Part shown: in pieces, positions 18,783 through 27,690 of the stretch
Layout: the number at the start of each line of letters is the position of its first letter
How positions within the stretch are numbered: position 1 is the first letter of the stretch
Source: GWE2-40-63 sp041664345
Lineage (GTDB): Bacteria > Bacteroidota > Bacteroidia > Bacteroidales > SZUA-534
NCBI GenBank assembly: GCA_041664345.1
Contig: JBAYKX010000026.1
Coordinates: forward strand, 1-64,000
DNA: 64,000 nt
Direction of reading: 5' to 3'
Position numbers and translations under genes: made by a program
Notes under the pieces: generated by a model
Databases searched by the model: none
What the model saw: the letters and a program-made list of their open reading frames with translations, nothing else
Told to the model about the DNA's origin: nothing

Positions 18783-19148
18783 TTATAATACTTCAGGTGC
18801 CAGTGAAACGATTTTCATATAACTATCGCGCAATTCACGGGCCACTGGTCCAAAAATACGAGTTCCACGTATTTCCCCGGCATTGTTCAATAAAACACAT
18901 GCGTTATCGTCGAACCGAATATAGGAACCGTCATTCCTACGTATTTCCTTTTTAGTGCGAACAACAACCGCTCTGCTCACAGTACCTTTTTTCATTTCTC
19001 CCCCTGGGATGGCACTTTTCACCGTAACAACAATCTTGTCGCCAATGGTGGCATAACGTTTTTTCGAACCACCTAATACATTGATGCACAAACATGTTTT
19101 TGCACCACTGTTGTCAGCTACGGTTAATCTGCTTTCTGATTGTATCAT
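18783..19148 (-). CDS. rplN: 50S ribosomal protein L14
   Basis: L14 at the subunit interface, 121 residues. It begins MIQSESRLTVADNSGAKT and has VVRTKKEIRRNDGSYIRFDD, CVLLNNAGEIRGTRIFGPVA and ends MKIVSLAPEVL. It lies 2 bp after rpsQ. Confidence 0.98.
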   Translation of the reverse strand: MIQSESRLTVADNSGAKTCLCINVLGGSKKRYATIGDKIVVTVKSAIPGGEMKKGTVSRAVVVRTKKEIRRNDGSYIRFDDNACVLLNNAGEIRGTRIFGPVARELRDSYMKIVSLAPEVL

Positions 19149-19150
19149 GG

Positions 19151-19417
19151 CTACTTAACTCTTTCGATAATTTCAACTAATCTCCAACTTTTTGTTTTAC
19201 TGAGTGGTCGTGTTTCCATAACCCTTACAGTATCACCAATATTGCATGTATTTTCTTCATCGTGTGCATGCAAATTAGTAGTCTTATTGACGAATTTTCC
19301 GTAAATCGGGTGTTTTACCTTACGAGCGATAGCAACAACTATAGATTTGTCCATTTTATTGCTAACAACGACTCCGACCCTTTCTTTTCTCAGATTTCTT
19401 GTATTTTCCATCGCCAA
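19151..19417 (-). CDS. rpsQ: 30S ribosomal protein S17
   Basis: S17, a primary 16S rRNA-binding OB-fold protein, 88 residues. It shows RKERVGVVVSNKMDKSIVVA, the HPIYGKFVNKT block, AHDEENTCNIGDTVRVMETR and the ending KSWRLVEIIERVK. Spacing of 2 bp on both sides points to tight cotranslation with rpmC and rplN. Confidence 0.98.
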   Translation of the reverse strand: MAMENTRNLRKERVGVVVSNKMDKSIVVAIARKVKHPIYGKFVNKTTNLHAHDEENTCNIGDTVRVMETRPLSKTKSWRLVEIIERVK

Positions 19418-19419
19418 AA

Positions 19420-19620
19420 TTATTTGTTCTCGTTAATTTGTCTAACCTTAAGCTCTGTTTTTAATCGGGCAATGCTCTTTTTCGATTCCATAATTTTATT
19501 TGGGTTATCTAAAGGAGATACTGCATGATTTAACCGCAAACGGGTTAACACTTTCTTGTTTTCATCAATACGCTCAATAATTTCAGGCGTTGACAATTCT
19601 CTTATTTCTGAAGCTTTCAT
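19420..19620 (-). CDS. rpmC: 50S ribosomal protein L29
   Basis: L29 beside the polypeptide exit tunnel, 66 residues. It begins MKASEIRELSTPEIIERIDE and has the two-helix pattern ending RLKTELKVRQINENK. It lies 6 bp after rplP and 2 bp before rpsQ. Confidence 0.97.
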   Translation of the reverse strand: MKASEIRELSTPEIIERIDENKKVLTRLRLNHAVSPLDNPNKIMESKKSIARLKTELKVRQINENK

Positions 19621-19626
19621 TGTTCG

Positions 19627-20055
19627 TTAAATTGAAGTTTCCACAAAGTCTCTTCTCACTACAAACTTGGTTTTGATTGGAAGTTTCTGAGCCGCTAGGC
19701 GCAATGCTTCTTTTGCTACTTCATAAGTTACACCTTCAGCTTCAATAATGATGCGTCCTGGCGTAATTGGAGCCACAAAACCTTCTGGAGCACCCTTTCC
19801 TTTACCCATACGAACCTCTGCAGGTTTTTTGGTAATAGGTTTATCAGGGAAAATCCGAATCCAAATTTGTCCTTCACGTTTCATAAAACGTGTCACAGCT
19901 TGGCGGGCTGCTTCAATTTGCCTACCGGTAATCCAAGCTTCTTCAAGCCCTTTGATTCCAAATGAACCAAAAGCTAGTTGATTACCTCGTTGAGCATTTC
20001 CTTTCATCCGCCCTTTTTGCATCCGGCGGTATTTAGTTCTTTTTGGCTGTAACAT
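19627..20055 (-). CDS. rplP: 50S ribosomal protein L16
   Basis: L16 near the A-site tRNA elbow on the large subunit, 142 residues. It begins MLQPKRTKYRRMQKGRMKGN and has ARQAVTRFMKREGQIWIRIF and EVRMGKGKGAPEGFVAPI. It lies 19 bp after rpsC. Confidence 0.98.
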   Translation of the reverse strand: MLQPKRTKYRRMQKGRMKGNAQRGNQLAFGSFGIKGLEEAWITGRQIEAARQAVTRFMKREGQIWIRIFPDKPITKKPAEVRMGKGKGAPEGFVAPITPGRIIIEAEGVTYEVAKEALRLAAQKLPIKTKFVVRRDFVETSI

Positions 20056-20074
20056 CCTTAATCCGTTTTATCGA

Positions 20075-20767
20075 TTAATTCTTACGTTTCTTAAATCCTT
20101 TTTTCGGGGCTTGGCCTCCTAGGTTTGGAGTAAGATCTGGTTTTCCATAAACCTCTCCTTTACAAATCCAAACTTTTATACCAATTAACCCTACTTTAGT
20201 CAAAGCTTCTACCGCAGCGTAGTCAATATCAGCACGTAAGGTATGCAATGGAATGCGACCTTCTTTATAAATTTCAGCACGAGCCATTTCAGCTCCTCCT
20301 AAACGTCCTGATATTTGAATTTTAATACCTTCAGCACCCATACGAATGGTTGAAGCTATACTCATTTTAACTGCCCTGCGGTGTGAAATACGACCTTCTA
20401 ACTGACGAGCAATATTAGTACCAACAAGGTATGCATCTAATTCTGGTCTCTTTATTTCAAAGATATTTATTTGCACTTCTTTTTTGGTAATCTTTTTCAA
20501 TTCCTCTTTCAGCTTATCTACTTCTTGTCCACCTTTACCGATAATAATTCCTGGTCGAGCTGTATTTACCGTAATGGTAATAAGTTTAAGCGTACGCTCA
20601 ATAATAATCTTCGAAACGCTTGCTTTAGCTAAACGGGCATGAAGATATTTACGAATCTTTTCGTCCTCTACTAATTTCTCAGAGTAGTGGTTACCACCAA
20701 ACCAGTTAGAATCCCAACCTTTAATGATACCTAATCTATTCCCTATTGGATTACATTTCTGTCCCAT
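20075..20767 (-). CDS. rpsC: 30S ribosomal protein S3
   Basis: S3 at the mRNA entry channel, 230 residues. It begins MGQKCNPIGNRLGIIKGWDS, has a KH domain with TVNTARPGIIIGKGGQEVDK, and a C-terminal domain with RISHRRAVKMSIASTIRMGA and GRLGGAEMARAE. It lies 6 bp after rplV. Confidence 0.98.
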   Translation of the reverse strand: MGQKCNPIGNRLGIIKGWDSNWFGGNHYSEKLVEDEKIRKYLHARLAKASVSKIIIERTLKLITITVNTARPGIIIGKGGQEVDKLKEELKKITKKEVQINIFEIKRPELDAYLVGTNIARQLEGRISHRRAVKMSIASTIRMGAEGIKIQISGRLGGAEMARAEIYKEGRIPLHTLRADIDYAAVEALTKVGLIGIKVWICKGEVYGKPDLTPNLGGQAPKKGFKKRKN

Positions 20768-20773
20768 CGTCTC

Positions 20774-21187
20774 TTAATTATTTATTATTTCACTATTACG
20801 GCTATCAACAACCAAGGTAACATGGTTCGATCTTTTTCTGATTCTATGTCCTCTACCCTGTGGTGCAGGACGTAAACGCTTTAAAACACGAGCGGAATCA
20901 ACAAAGACTTCTTTAACAACAAGGTCAGATTCTTCAATACGAACCCCCTCATTTTTTTGTTGCCAATTAGCAATAGCTGAAAGCAATAATTTTTCAAGCC
21001 TTCCAGCTGCTTCTTTAGAACTAAAACGAAGAATATCTAATGCTTTATTTACTTCTTCGCCTCGAACTAGATCAGCCACCAGACGCATTTTGCGAGGTGA
21101 AGTTGGGCAATTGCGCAGTTGTGCCATGCTTTTGCTTTTCTTCTCTGCTTTATCCAGATTGGCTTTATTTCTTTTTCTTGCACCCAT
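20774..21187 (-). CDS. rplV: 50S ribosomal protein L22
   Basis: L22, whose extended hairpin lines the exit tunnel, 137 residues. A lysine-rich N-terminal extension of about 20 residues precedes the conserved fold (NCPTSPRKMRLVADLVRG). The tunnel hairpin region RLRPAPQGRGHRIRKRSNHV is intact. It lies 20 bp after rpsS. Confidence 0.98.
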   Translation of the reverse strand: MGARKRNKANLDKAEKKSKSMAQLRNCPTSPRKMRLVADLVRGEEVNKALDILRFSSKEAAGRLEKLLLSAIANWQQKNEGVRIEESDLVVKEVFVDSARVLKRLRPAPQGRGHRIRKRSNHVTLVVDSRNSEIINN

Positions 21188-21207
21188 TTTACATCAGATT
21201 AAAATAA

Positions 21208-21474
21208 TTATTTTTTCTTTCCTCCATGACCCCTAAATTGACGGGTTGGGGCAAATTCGCCAAGTTTATGACCAACCATGTTTTCAGTTACATATACTGG
21301 AATAAATCGGTTTCCGTTATGTACAGCTATGGTATGCCCTACAAAGTCAGGTGACATCATCGAAGCCCTTGACCAGGTTTTGATTACATTCTTTTTTCCT
21401 GATTAATTCATTGCAGCAACTCGTTTTTCGAGTTTGTAATGAATAAATGGGCCTTTTTTTAATGAACGACTCAT
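21208..21474 (-). CDS. rpsS: 30S ribosomal protein S19, interrupted by an in-frame TAA
   Basis: S19 of the small-subunit head, 88 codons from ATG 21472-21474 to TAA 21208-21210. The N-terminus reads MSRSLKKGPFIHYKLEKR and the C-terminus FRGHGGKKK; both are canonical. Codon 24 is TAA (21403-21405), inside AAMN-stop-SGKKNVIKTW, where Bacteroidota relatives have Glu (MNESGKK); GAA to TAA is one change. The frame is otherwise perfect on both sides. Because S19 is essential, the gene is annotated as coding and the stop as a probable sequence error, although real mutation with a second copy elsewhere cannot be excluded. It lies 11 bp after rplB, which has the same type of change. Confidence 0.9.
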
Positions 21475-21485
21475 ATCTACTTAAT

Positions 21486-22310
21486 TTATTTTTTCCTTCT
21501 TTCTACAATAAACCTATTCGATTGCTTTTTAGGATAACGAGTTCTGTATCCTTTTGCAGGAATCCCCTTACGCGAGCGTGGATGACCTCCTGAAGCACGT
21601 CCTTCACCACCACCCATTCGGTGATCCACTGGATTCATTACCACACCACGTACCCGTGGGCGGCGACCTAACCAGCGGCTCCTACCAGCTTTTCCAGACC
21701 TTTAAAGACCATGATCTGAATTACCTACTGAACCAATAGTAGCTTTGCATGTAACTAAAACCATTCGAACTTCGCCTGAAGGTAATTTAACGGTTGCATA
21801 CTTACCTTCGCGTGAAGTCAATTGCGCATACGTTCCGGCGCTGCGTGCCATTGACCCTCCGCCATTAGGGCGTAATTCGATATTATGAATAATAGTACCC
21901 AATGGTATCTCGGAAAGAAACAACGTGTTACCTATTTCAGGAGCAACTCCTTTTCCTGAGTTAAGTACTTGTCCAACTTGTAATCCGTTTGGCGCTAAAA
22001 TATAACGCTTTTCACCATCGGCATAAAAAATAAGTGCAATTCGTGCACTCCGGTTAGGATCGTATTGAATACTGTTTACAGTACCCGGAATACCATCTTT
22101 TTCCCTTTTAAAGTCAACAACACGGTATTGTTGTTTGTGTCCACCACCTATATATCTCATTGTCATGCGGCCAACGTTGTTACGTCCGCCAGATTTTCTA
22201 ACAGGACTTAACAATGATTTTTCAGGTGTGCTGGCGGTTACAGCATCAAAATTGCTCACCACCTTAAATCTTTGTCCCGGTGTTACCGGTTTGATTTTCT
22301 TTGCAGTCAT
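21486..22310 (-). CDS. rplB: 50S ribosomal protein L2, interrupted by an in-frame TAA
   Basis: L2, needed for peptidyl transferase activity and subunit joining, 274 codons in one frame. It begins MTAKKIKPVTPGQRFKVV and ends SNRFIVERRKK. Codon 203 is TAA (21702-21704) within SDHGL-stop-RSGKAGRSRW, where relatives have Glu (HGLERSGKAG). The remaining 71 codons continue in frame with GRRPRVRGVVMNPVDH and GGGEGRASGGHPRSRKG. Codon 231 is Arg (CGA) in VDHRMGGG, where nearly all L2 proteins have Pro right after the functionally important His. The nonsense and missense changes fall within 90 bp of each other, favouring a local sequence-quality problem. It lies 17 bp after rplW. Confidence 0.9.
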
Positions 22311-22327
22311 TTTATATTCTCTGTCTT

Positions 22328-22618
22328 CTAAATATTGCTATAAAAATCGATGGTTTCGCCTTCGGCCAAGGTAATCATAGCTTTTTTAAAGCCATTGGTT
22401 TTTCCTTGAACAAAACCAGCTTTTGTATGACGCGACTTAAGTTTGCCACCGTACCTCATGGTATTAACAGCAGCTACTTTAACTCCGTATAACTCTTCAA
22501 TAGCTTTCGCTATTTGAATCTTATCAGCTGTGCGCTCGACAATAAACCCAAACCGGTTTAACTTCTCAGTTTGGCCAGTTATCTTTTCGCTAATGATTGG
22601 TTTTAATATAATTTGCAT
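22328..22618 (-). CDS. rplW: 50S ribosomal protein L23
   Basis: L23 at the exit tunnel, docking site for trigger factor and SRP, 96 residues. It begins MQIILKPIISEKITGQTEKL and has QIAKAIEELYGVKVAAVNTM and the basic loop GGKLKSRHTKAGFVQGKTNG. It lies 14 bp after rplD. Confidence 0.97.
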   Translation of the reverse strand: MQIILKPIISEKITGQTEKLNRFGFIVERTADKIQIAKAIEELYGVKVAAVNTMRYGGKLKSRHTKAGFVQGKTNGFKKAMITLAEGETIDFYSNI

Positions 22619-22632
22619 ATTCCCTCCTGTTC

Positions 22633-23259
22633 TTATCCTAAGATAGTTTCTATTAAACCAACTGATTTTTCAGTAAATACGAGAGATGAAGCTTTCATAA
22701 TCTGATAGGTATTAAGCATATCAGCAGTTACTACTTCAGCGCCCCTTAAATTTCGCGACGACAAATATATGTTTTTATCTTGTTCAGCCACTACTAACAA
22801 AGACTTTTTATCACTGATTTTCAAATTTTCAAGCATGGAAGAAAACACTTTTGTTTTTGGTGTATCAAAATTCAAATCTTCAACTACTAGAATTTGGTTC
22901 AATTTTGCTTTGTAAGCTAATGCTGATATACGAGCCAATCTTTTTACCTTCTTATTCAACTTAAATGAATAATCACGTACTTTTGGTCCAAATACCCGAC
23001 CTCCACCTCTAAAAATAGGTGATTTGATGCTTCCTGCACGAGCAGTTCCGGTTCCTTTTTGCTTTTTTAGCTTTCTGGTGCTTCCTGCAATTTCGCCACG
23101 TTCTTTCGATTTATGCGTACCTTGACGTTGATTAGCCAAATATTGCTTAACGTCTAAATATATTGCATGATCGTTGGGCTCTATTGCATAGATGGAATCA
23201 TTCAATGCTACTTTTTTACCGGTATCCTCGCCTGCTTGATTTAAGACTACTAATTCCAT
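22633..23259 (-). CDS. rplD: 50S ribosomal protein L4
   Basis: L4, an early 23S rRNA-binding assembly protein, 208 residues. The exit-tunnel loop is visible as KQKGTGTARAGSIKSPIFRG followed by GGRVFGPKVRDYSFKLNKK. The start codon overlaps the rplC stop by one base (TAATG at 23257-23261), implying translational coupling. L4 autoregulation is known in E. coli; no such leader was recognised here. Confidence 0.98.
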   Translation of the reverse strand: MELVVLNQAGEDTGKKVALNDSIYAIEPNDHAIYLDVKQYLANQRQGTHKSKERGEIAGSTRKLKKQKGTGTARAGSIKSPIFRGGGRVFGPKVRDYSFKLNKKVKRLARISALAYKAKLNQILVVEDLNFDTPKTKVFSSMLENLKISDKKSLLVVAEQDKNIYLSSRNLRGAEVVTADMLNTYQIMKASSLVFTEKSVGLIETILG

Positions 23260-23876
23260 TATTTCTCAATTATTAAATATCCACCTTTTGGACCAGGAAC
23301 TGACCCTTTCACTAACAACAAATTACTCTCGGGAATAATTTTCACAATCCGGAGACTAAGTGCTTTTACTTTGTCACCACCGGTACGTCCAGCCATGCGC
23401 ATTCCTTTAAATACCCTTGAAGGGAATGAAGAAGCACCTACTGAACCGGGAGCTCTTAGCCTGTTGTGCTGACCATGCGTAGCATCACCAACACCACCAA
23501 AACCGTGACGTTTCACAACACCTTGAAATCCTTTTCCTTTAGATATACCACTTACATCTAAATAGATTTCGTCTTTAAATAGATCCACAGTAAGGATATC
23601 TCCTAACTGATACTTTTGTTCAAATTTCAAAAACTCAGCCACTTTGATTTTTGGTGTAGTGTCTGCTTTTTTAAAGTGTCCAACCTGCGGTTTGTTCGAC
23701 TTTTTTTCTTTTTTGTCGTCAAAACCAAGTTGAAGAGCCTCGTAACCGTCTGTTTCAACGGTTTTCACTTGTGTAACAACACAAGGTCCTGCTTCGATTA
23801 CCGTGCATGGAATATTTTTTCCCTCGGCACTGAAAATCGATGTCATTCCGATTTTTCTTCCTATTAATCCAGCCAT
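23259..23876 (-). CDS. rplC: 50S ribosomal protein L3
   Basis: L3, which reaches the peptidyl transferase centre, 205 residues. It begins MAGLIGRKIGMTSIFSAEGK and has VSGISKGKGFQGVVKRHGFG and the GQ-containing loop ATHGQHNRLRAPGSVGASSF, where the modified Gln lies in E. coli. It lies 19 bp after rpsJ. Confidence 0.98.
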   Translation of the reverse strand: MAGLIGRKIGMTSIFSAEGKNIPCTVIEAGPCVVTQVKTVETDGYEALQLGFDDKKEKKSNKPQVGHFKKADTTPKIKVAEFLKFEQKYQLGDILTVDLFKDEIYLDVSGISKGKGFQGVVKRHGFGGVGDATHGQHNRLRAPGSVGASSFPSRVFKGMRMAGRTGGDKVKALSLRIVKIIPESNLLLVKGSVPGPKGGYLIIEK

Positions 23877-23895
23877 TTTTATAATTATATTTCTA

Positions 23896-24201
23896 TCAAA
23901 CTTTTATTTCAACTTCTACGCCACTAGGCAATTCAAGTTTCATCAAGGCATCAATAGTCTTAGCTGTTGAACTATAAATGTCGAGTAACCTTTTATAAGA
24001 GCACAATTCAAACTGTTCTCTTGCTTTTTTATTTACGAAAGGGGAACGCAATACGGTAAAAACACGTCGATGAGTAGGCAATGGAATTGGACCACTCACA
24101 ACAGCCCCGGTCGATTTCACTGTCTTAACAATCTTCTCAGCCGATTTGTCAACCAAGTTATGATCGTATGACTTTAATTTAATTCTGATTTTTTGGCTCA
24201 T
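23896..24201 (-). CDS. rpsJ: 30S ribosomal protein S10
   Basis: S10 of the small-subunit head, 101 residues. It begins MSQKIRIKLKSYDHNLVDKS and has the extended loop GPIPLPTHRRVFTVLRSPFV. It lies 13 bp after fusA; there is no tuf gene between them, unlike in E. coli. Confidence 0.98.
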   Translation of the reverse strand: MSQKIRIKLKSYDHNLVDKSAEKIVKTVKSTGAVVSGPIPLPTHRRVFTVLRSPFVNKKAREQFELCSYKRLLDIYSSTAKTIDALMKLELPSGVEVEIKV

Positions 24202-24214
24202 ATTATAGTATATA

Positions 24215-26323
24215 TTATAATAATTCTTTTTTCCCTTTAAAACTTTCTAACACTTCGGTTGCAATTCCTTTTGGTGTTTCTTGATATTTGCAGAATTCCA
24301 TGGTTGAAGTGGCGCGACCTGATGATAACGAACGCAACACGGTAACATAACCAAACATTTCGGCCAATGGAACTTTAGCTTTGATAACGCGAGCACCCAT
24401 GCGAGCTTCCATTCCTTCTACCTGACCTCTTCGACGGTTAAAATCGCCGATGATATCACCCATGTAATCTTCAGGAGTTACTACTTCAATTGACATAATT
24501 GGCTCCAATAAGATTGGTTTGGCTTTAGAACAAGCTGCTTTGTAAGCTTGACGGGCAGCAATTTCGAACGACAATTGATCAGAATCCACTGCGTGGAATG
24601 AACCATCGTATAGTTCTACTTTTATGCTTTCCATTGCAAATCCTGCTAATGGCCCATTCTTCAGTGCTTCTTTAAAACCTTTTTCTACTGAAGGTATGTA
24701 TTCACGAGGAATGGTTCCCCCTTTTATAGAATCGATAAATTGAACACCAATAACATCTTTATCAGCAGGGGAAACGCGTACCGAGATATCGGCAAACTTA
24801 CCTCTACCACCTGATTGCTTCTTGAAAACTTCGCGATGTTCAACCAATGCTGTAATAGCTTCTTTATAAGCAACCTGAGGAGCACCTTGACTAACTTCAA
24901 CTTTGAATTCGCGATTCAAACGATCAACCAAAATCTCAAGATGTAATTCACCCATTCCACTTATAATGGTTTGTCCTGAATCGTGATCAGTTCTCAGTTT
25001 GAAGGTTGGATCTTCTTCAGCTAATTTTAGAAGTGCCAAATCCAATTTATCCATGTCTTTTTGAGTTTTTGGCTCAATAGCAACACTGATAACTGGTTCT
25101 GGGAAAGACATACTTTCCAAGATAATTGGTTTATTTTCTACACATAACGTGTCTCCTGTCCGAATATCTTTAAATCCAACAGCTGCACATATATCCCCTG
25201 CTTCAATTTCGTCTTTTGGATTTTGTTTGTTTGCGTGCATTTGGTAAAGACGCGAAATCCGCTCTTTTTTACCGGTACGCATATTTAGTACCGATGAACC
25301 GGCAACAAGCACTCCACTATAAACACGAATAAATGCTAAACGTCCTACAAAAGGGTCGGTTGCTATTTTAAAAGCTAATCCAGAAAAAGGTTCGTTATTG
25401 CTAGGTTTTCTAATTTCTTCTTTGTTGGTGTCTGGGTTCATTCCATGAACTCCTTCAATGTCAAGAGGACTTGGCAAGTAAGCTACCACAGAATCAAGAA
25501 GACGCTGAACTCCTTTGTTTTTAAAAGCTGAGCCACACAAAACCGGTACAATTACCTGTTCAACAGTAGCCTTACGGATTACTGCCCGCATCTCATCTTC
25601 TGTAATAGAATTTGGATCCTCAAAAAACCGCTCTAATAAGGTATCATCCAATTCAGCAACTGACTCAATTAACTTAGCACGCCATTCTTCAACAGTAGCT
25701 ACTAGGTCAGCTGGTATAGGAATATATTCGTATCGAGTTACTTTTTCTTCGTCATCGTACCAAACAATGGCTTTATTTTCAATCAAATCAACCACTCCTT
25801 TAAAATCAGCTTCGGAGCCAATAGGAATTTGAATTGGAATTGGATTGGCGTTTAACCGCTCTCTCATTTGTGTTACCACCGAGAAGAAATCGGCACCCAC
25901 CCTATCCATTTTATTAACAAAGGCAATGCGAGGAACTTTGTATTTGTCAGCTTGTCGCCAAACAGTTTCTGATTGAGGTTGTACTCCACCAACTGCACAA
26001 TAAACAGCTACTGCTCCATCAAGTACTCGCAATGAGCGCTCCACTTCAACAGTAAAATCAACGTGTCCGGGAGTATCAATTATATTAATTTTGTGTTCTA
26101 CGTCGTGGTATTTCCAGAAGCAAGTAGTTGCAGCAGAGGTAATGGTGATGCCCCTTTCTTGTTCTTGAACCATCCAGTCCATTGTTGCCGCCCCATCATG
26201 CACTTCGCCCATACGGTGAGTCAATCCAGTATAAAATAAGATACGCTCAGTTGCGGTAGTTTTTCCCGCATCAATATGAGCCATAATTCCTATATTCCTG
26301 GTTAAACTTAAATCTCTTGCCAT
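24215..26323 (-). CDS. fusA: elongation factor G
   Basis: The translocation GTPase, 702 residues. G1 AHIDAGKTT (15-23), switch II DTPGH (83-87, with the catalytic His) and G4 NKMD (137-140) are all intact. The domain IV tip region YKEAITALVEHREVFKKQSG and the C-terminal domain with YVTVLRSLSSGRAT follow. It lies between rpsG (40 bp upstream) and rpsJ (13 bp downstream). This is the canonical EF-G; a divergent paralogue is encoded at 27691. Confidence 0.98.
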   Translation of the reverse strand: MARDLSLTRNIGIMAHIDAGKTTATERILFYTGLTHRMGEVHDGAATMDWMVQEQERGITITSAATTCFWKYHDVEHKINIIDTPGHVDFTVEVERSLRVLDGAVAVYCAVGGVQPQSETVWRQADKYKVPRIAFVNKMDRVGADFFSVVTQMRERLNANPIPIQIPIGSEADFKGVVDLIENKAIVWYDDEEKVTRYEYIPIPADLVATVEEWRAKLIESVAELDDTLLERFFEDPNSITEDEMRAVIRKATVEQVIVPVLCGSAFKNKGVQRLLDSVVAYLPSPLDIEGVHGMNPDTNKEEIRKPSNNEPFSGLAFKIATDPFVGRLAFIRVYSGVLVAGSSVLNMRTGKKERISRLYQMHANKQNPKDEIEAGDICAAVGFKDIRTGDTLCVENKPIILESMSFPEPVISVAIEPKTQKDMDKLDLALLKLAEEDPTFKLRTDHDSGQTIISGMGELHLEILVDRLNREFKVEVSQGAPQVAYKEAITALVEHREVFKKQSGGRGKFADISVRVSPADKDVIGVQFIDSIKGGTIPREYIPSVEKGFKEALKNGPLAGFAMESIKVELYDGSFHAVDSDQLSFEIAARQAYKAACSKAKPILLEPIMSIEVVTPEDYMGDIIGDFNRRRGQVEGMEARMGARVIKAKVPLAEMFGYVTVLRSLSSGRATSTMEFCKYQETPKGIATEVLESFKGKKELL

Positions 26324-26363
26324 GTTATATTACAATCTATAAAATAGTATCAAATACTTTTAA

Positions 26364-26840
26364 TTAGAAACGGAAATGGGAAAATGCTTTGTTAGCATCT
26401 GCCATACGGTGTGTTTCTTCTTTCTTTTTAAATGCAGCTCCTTCTTCGTTGTATGCTGCTAAAAATTCCGCCGCTAATTTTTCAGCCATGCTTCTTCCGC
26501 TTCTTTTGCGTGAATATAGAATCATGTTTTTAATACTGATTGAAACCTTGCGTGAATCACGGATTTCCTGTGGAATTTGAAATGTTGCACCACCAACTCT
26601 ACGACTCTTAACTTCAACTTGTGGTGTAATATTCTGTAATCCTTTTTTCCAGATATCAAGTGGAGACTGGTCGTTATCTTTCATTTTTGTTGCAACAATA
26701 CCTATGGCATCATAAAAAATTTCATAAGCCACATTCTTTTTTCCATCTACCATTAAGTCGTTAACAAAACGGGTTACCAATACATCGTTAAACTTTGGAT
26801 CTGGCAATAATAACCGCCTTTTTGGTTTTGATTTTCTCAT
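26364..26840 (-). CDS. rpsG: 30S ribosomal protein S7
   Basis: S7, which nucleates assembly of the small-subunit head, 158 residues. It begins MRKSKPKRRLLLPDPKFNDV and has VEVKSRRVGGATFQIPQEIR and the C-terminal region EETHRMADANKAFSHFRF at the E site. It lies 21 bp after rpsL. Confidence 0.98.
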   Translation of the reverse strand: MRKSKPKRRLLLPDPKFNDVLVTRFVNDLMVDGKKNVAYEIFYDAIGIVATKMKDNDQSPLDIWKKGLQNITPQVEVKSRRVGGATFQIPQEIRDSRKVSISIKNMILYSRKRSGRSMAEKLAAEFLAAYNEEGAAFKKKEETHRMADANKAFSHFRF

Positions 26841-26861
26841 TGTTATTAAGTATAAATTCGA

Positions 26862-27236
26862 TTATTTTTTTGGTTTTTTAGTCCCGTATTTTGAACGGCG
26901 CTGTGTGCGACCTTCAACACCTGATGTATCAAGGGCTCCTCTTACAATGTGGTATCTAACTCCTGGAAGATCTTTTACCCTACCTCCCCGAATCAAAACA
27001 ATTGAGTGCTCTTGAAGGTTATGGCCTTCACCTGGAATGTAAGAGTTTACTTCTTTTCCATTGGTTAAGCGAACCCTTGCCACTTTACGCATGGCTGAAT
27101 TCTGTTTTTTTGGCGTGGTGGTATAAACCCGTGTACAAACACCACGACGCTGTGGACATGAGTCCAATGCAGGAGCTTTACTTTTCTTGTTAATCTCTGT
27201 TCTCCCTTTTCTAACTAACTGTTGTATCGTTGGCAT
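26862..27236 (-). CDS. rpsL: 30S ribosomal protein S12
   Basis: S12 of the decoding centre, 124 residues, first gene of the cluster. The two loops that contact the A site are visible as TTPKKQNSAMRKVARVRL and GGRVKDLPGVRYHIVRG, with the lysines that confer the streptomycin-sensitive state. The methylthiolation-loop region PGEGHNLQEHS is present. A Bacteroidota promoter lies about 45 bp upstream. Confidence 0.98.
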   Translation of the reverse strand: MPTIQQLVRKGRTEINKKSKAPALDSCPQRRGVCTRVYTTTPKKQNSAMRKVARVRLTNGKEVNSYIPGEGHNLQEHSIVLIRGGRVKDLPGVRYHIVRGALDTSGVEGRTQRRSKYGTKKPKK

Positions 27237-27279
27237 ATCTAATTTATTATATTACTTTCTTACCCACAAAATCGGTTCG

Positions 27280-27310
27280 CAAAGGTAAAAAAGTTTTTTT
27301 TTAATTCAAT
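27280..27310 (-). promoter_or_regulatory. promoter of the rpsL (str-S10) operon
   Basis: Read on the minus strand, a -33 ATTG (27307-27310), 19 bp, then the -7 box TACCTTTG (27280-27287), which matches TAnnTTTG exactly. Transcription would begin near 27275, about 40 nt before the rpsL start. It is the best promoter seen for the whole ribosomal cluster. Confidence 0.6.
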
Positions 27311-27599
27311 AGGCACATGCAAATATTTTAATATTTAGGTAAAAAAGCTAATTATGATGGATTTTAAAGGCTTTGCCATTGTCTTTTAAACTTCGAATTA
27401 TAAAATATTTGAGTCTTCTTCTTCATTTTTCTTCCCTAAACAAAGTTTTGTTCCACATTTCGAGTAACAATTGTATCCTTATCTAAAACTATATTATGAT
27501 AATTTGATTGGTGGTTAAATTGCAACTAGCTCTAATAATAATATATATCAATGGAAAAATTAATGTTAAGAATTAATTGTAAGCAATACCAAAGGAAGA

Positions 27600-27630
27600 G
27601 TTGCATCTTATTAAAATATTATTAATTTTG
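27600..27630 (+). promoter_or_regulatory. promoter of the EF-G-like gene
   Basis: GTTG (27600-27603), 19 bp, then TAATTTTG (27623-27630), an exact TAnnTTTG match, giving a leader of about 55 nt before ATG 27691. Together with the rpsL promoter it accounts for the 454 bp divergent intergenic region; nothing else was recognised in between. Confidence 0.55.
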
Positions 27631-27690
27631 AAAGCCCTGCTATAAATGCAGAACACGCAAACGATTGTTTAATTCTAAATATAAAAAATA

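Noticed and set aside
21403..21704. General reassignment of TAA to glutamate in this organism
   Set aside because: TAA is the normal terminator of many intact genes in the window (eno, rpmJ, rpsS, rplB and others), with protein lengths that match their families, so TAA is a stop here.
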